Positions 4,422-6,059 of a stretch of DNA of 6,059 nucleotides are shown here, one piece after another. Below the pieces are notes generated by a model that saw nothing but the letters and a program-made list of their open reading frames with translations, had not been told where the DNA came from and did not search any database. Position numbers and translations under genes: made by a program. The stretch spans positions 1 to 6,059 of the forward strand of contig CAIXUF010000555.1 in the NCBI GenBank assembly GCA_903922535.1, written 5' to 3'. The DNA comes from Candidatus Hydrogenedentota bacterium (lineage in GTDB: Bacteria > Hydrogenedentota > Hydrogenedentia > Hydrogenedentiales > CAITNO01). Position 1 is the first letter of the stretch. Every line of letters begins with the position of its first letter.

Positions 4422-6005
4422 ATGCGGACGCGGACCATGATGAATCACAACACCTCCAGCACAAAGCTCCCCGACGACCTTGCGCAGTGCCATGCGCTCA
4501 TTGACGAGCTTCTTGCCTCGCTGCGTCGGCAGGAGTTGGAGAGGGCGCGGCTGCTTGCGCGGGTGGAGCATCTGCTGCGCCAGATGTACGGCCGCAGTGC
4601 GGAGAAGGTGGACCCGGCGCAACTGCTGCTGTTTACGGCCGGGGCGATGGCGGCGGTTGAAGCGGAAGCGCCGCAGCCGGAAACCGTTGAGCCCGAGCCC
4701 GAAGCCGCGCCAAAGAAGAAGGGCCATGGGCGCCAAAAGCCTCCGGTCGAACTGCCCCATCTTCCCATCGAATATCCCGTGCCCGAATCCGAGAAGGTGT
4801 GCGCCGAGTGCGGTGCGGCAAAGAAACGCATCGGCCAGAAGGTCACGGAGCAGCTCGAATACGCCCCCGCCTCGCTGTTCGTTATCGACCACATCCAGCC
4901 CGTGTTTGCGTGCCCGTGCTGCCAGGAGGGCGTGACGGTGGCGCCCAAACCGGCGCAGCCCATCGAAAAGGGCCTGCCGGGGCCGGGGCTGCTGGCGCAG
5001 GTTGTTGTCAGCAAGTACGCCGACCACCTGCCACTGCACCGCCAGGAGGACATCTTCGGGCGGCACGGCGTCGAGCTGAGCCGCAAGACGATGTGCGACT
5101 GGGTCCTGGCCTCGGCCAGAATCCTCGAACCCGTCGTGGAACGGATGAAGGCCCGCACGCTGGCCTCCAAAGTCATCCACACCGACGACACGCCCGTCGA
5201 CGTGCGCGGCCCCGGCGGCAACTACCAGGGCCGGTTCTGGGTGTACGTGGGTGACGGCAACCATCCCTACACCGTCTACGACTTCACCCCCAGCCGAAGA
5301 CGGGACGGACCGGCCGCATTCCTGAAGGAGTTCACCGGCACAAACGAAAATCCGCGTTATCTGCAAGCCGACGCGTTTGGCGGCTATGACGGCATCTATG
5401 CCGCGGACACCGGCGTGCTTGAGGTCGCGTGCTGGGCGCACACACGCCGCAAGTTTTACGACGCCCGCAAAAGCGACGTGAACCGAGCCCATCAGGTGCT
5501 CGCATGGGTGCGCATGCTGTACGACGTCGAGCGCGATGCCAAGGGGTCCGACGCCCAACAGCGGCAGGCACTGCGTCAGGAGCGGTCCAAGCCGGTCCTC
5601 GACAGGATGGAGCAATGGCTCGATGCCCAGCAGGATCGGGTCCTGCCCAAAAGTCCCATCGGCGAGGCGGTCACTTATGCCCGCAACCAGTGGCAGGCGC
5701 TGCTGCGCTATCTCGACGACGGCGATCTCGCCATAGACAACAACGCGGCGGAGAACGCCCTGCGCGGCATCGCCGTCGGGCGCAAGAATTACCTGTTCAT
5801 CGGCAGCGAGCGCGGTGGACGCGCCGCAGCCACCCTGTACAGCCTCGTCAGGAGCGCCAAGCGCCACGAACTGGACCCCTTCATATACCTGCGGGACCTC
5901 TTCCTGCGCATCCCCACCCACCCCAGCACAGATATCCACCTGCTGCTGCCCGACCACTGGAAGCGGGATATTCTCCCAACCCTCGACTTGCCGCCCCGTC
6001 CGTAG
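4422..6005 (+). CDS. tnpC: IS66 transposase TnpC (DDE transposase)
   Basis: This is the catalytic transposase, which cuts and joins the element ends. Residues are numbered from the in-frame GTG at 4416, giving 529 residues; ATG 4422 gives 527 and is a reasonable start, but no strong Shine-Dalgarno sequence precedes either, and ATG 4437 or 4440 is possible. Residues 20-55 form a leucine-rich, probably coiled-coil helix. About 75-115 is an acidic and then lysine-rich linker. A zinc-finger-like region has C129-x2-C132 and C166-x-C168-C169. A helix-turn-helix region follows (YADHLPLHRQEDIFG, SRKTMCDWV). The DDE core has D257 (HTDDTPV), D319 (LQADAFGGY), the IS66 hallmark CWAHTRRKF (339-347) and E446 (DNNAAENALR). 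The C-terminal IS66 domain (RHELDPFIYLRDLF) is complete. The length is normal and no frameshift is seen. It ends in TAG (6003-6005). Confidence 0.95.
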   Translation: MRTRTMMNHNTSSTKLPDDLAQCHALIDELLASLRRQELERARLLARVEHLLRQMYGRSAEKVDPAQLLLFTAGAMAAVEAEAPQPETVEPEPEAAPKKKGHGRQKPPVELPHLPIEYPVPESEKVCAECGAAKKRIGQKVTEQLEYAPASLFVIDHIQPVFACPCCQEGVTVAPKPAQPIEKGLPGPGLLAQVVVSKYADHLPLHRQEDIFGRHGVELSRKTMCDWVLASARILEPVVERMKARTLASKVIHTDDTPVDVRGPGGNYQGRFWVYVGDGNHPYTVYDFTPSRRRDGPAAFLKEFTGTNENPRYLQADAFGGYDGIYAADTGVLEVACWAHTRRKFYDARKSDVNRAHQVLAWVRMLYDVERDAKGSDAQQRQALRQERSKPVLDRMEQWLDAQQDRVLPKSPIGEAVTYARNQWQALLRYLDDGDLAIDNNAAENALRGIAVGRKNYLFIGSERGGRAAATLYSLVRSAKRHELDPFIYLRDLFLRIPTHPSTDIHLLLPDHWKRDILPTLDLPPRP

Positions 6006-6036
6006 CGCACAGCGTACCCGAAGCCAGAATGCGCTA
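6003..6036 (+). repeat. Dyad containing the tnpC stop codon
   Basis: TAGCGCA (6003-6009) pairs with TGCGCTA (6030-6036) over a 20-base loop; a flanking CG pair on either side can extend the stem across a 2-base bulge. The TAG stop of tnpC is the base of the stem. No T run follows, so intrinsic termination is doubtful; it may be a subterminal transposase site or an mRNA hairpin. Confidence 0.35.
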
Positions 6037-6042
6037 TACGGC

Positions 6043-6059
6043 GTTCACCGGACGCTTAC
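6043..6059 (+). repeat. Right terminal inverted repeat of the IS66 element
   Basis: GTTCACCGGACGCTTAC is a perfect inverted copy of the left end and stops at the last base of the window. This fixes the right boundary of the element but leaves the flanking target duplication unseen. Confidence 0.95.

Larger units (their letters stand above)
3603..6059 (+). mobile_element. Complete IS66-family insertion sequence (2457 bp)
   Basis: The element is bounded by perfect 17-bp terminal inverted repeats, begins with GTAA as IS66-family ends do, and contains the three-gene tnpA-tnpB-tnpC set in family order. Its length is normal for the family, near 2.5 kb. All three genes are intact and the ends are identical, which suggests a young and possibly active copy. 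IS66 elements normally generate 8-bp target duplications; the left copy would be gacagtta (3595-3602). The right flank lies outside the window, so this cannot be confirmed. The insertion point is intergenic, about 290 bases upstream of the esterase start, and disrupts no recognisable gene. Confidence 0.95.

Noticed and set aside
4407..5957. A 516-codon open frame on the minus strand opposite tnpC
   Set aside because: It is in exact codon register with tnpC, whose GC-rich codons rarely give antisense stops. Its translation shows no domain, while the plus strand is an unmistakable IS66 transposase.
2090..6005. Genome-wide reassignment of TAG as a sense codon
   Set aside because: tnpC ends at TAG exactly where the family normally ends, and readthrough would pass the element end. 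Only one gene here has an internal TAG, so local nonsense, error or suppression is simpler.

Overview
The window looks like a piece of a moderately GC-rich bacterial chromosome or contig. It holds two minus-strand genes of a carbohydrate-degradation type, followed on the right by a complete IS66-family insertion sequence. A secreted GH106-like glycoside hydrolase beside a secreted/lipoprotein esterase of the COG4099 'predicted peptidase' type is a combination common in polysaccharide-degrading PVC bacteria (Kiritimatiellota, Lentisphaerota, Verrucomicrobiota, Planctomycetota) and also seen in Bacteroidota. That taxonomic guess is inference; no phylogenetic marker is present.

Positions 1-2350 (minus strand) hold the 5' part of a large glycoside hydrolase gene that runs off the left edge. 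It begins with a clear signal peptide and a Shine-Dalgarno sequence. The frame is interrupted by exactly one amber codon (2090-2092, codon 87) and then stays open for 696 codons to the window edge. GH106-like features lie on both sides of the stop. This is one gene split by a single nonsense codon, not two unrelated genes. Positions 2351-2550 are a short spacer carrying the leader of that gene and two small dyads.

Positions 2551-3315 (minus strand) encode an intact 254-residue alpha/beta-hydrolase with a complete Ser-Asp-His triad and a lipoprotein-like leader. Positions 3316-3602 are non-coding and repeat-dense: a GC-rich hairpin, a perfect 12-bp tandem duplication and a degenerate array of a CATGGTCAA-like unit lie upstream of the esterase, next to the insertion point.

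Positions 3603-6059 are a full-length IS66-type element of 2457 bp with perfect 17-bp terminal inverted repeats starting GTAAGCG and intact tnpA, tnpB and tnpC. tnpA and tnpB overlap and look translationally coupled. tnpC follows after a gap containing a dyad and lacks a strong Shine-Dalgarno sequence. The window stops exactly at the last base of the right inverted repeat, so the target duplication cannot be tested here.

The two left-hand genes probably act together outside the cytoplasm, the esterase removing acyl groups and the GH106-like enzyme cleaving a rhamnose-type linkage. If the amber codon is real and not suppressed, the glycosidase is inactive in this genome. I found no CRISPR array, tRNA or rRNA, and no convincing previously unknown multi-gene system.
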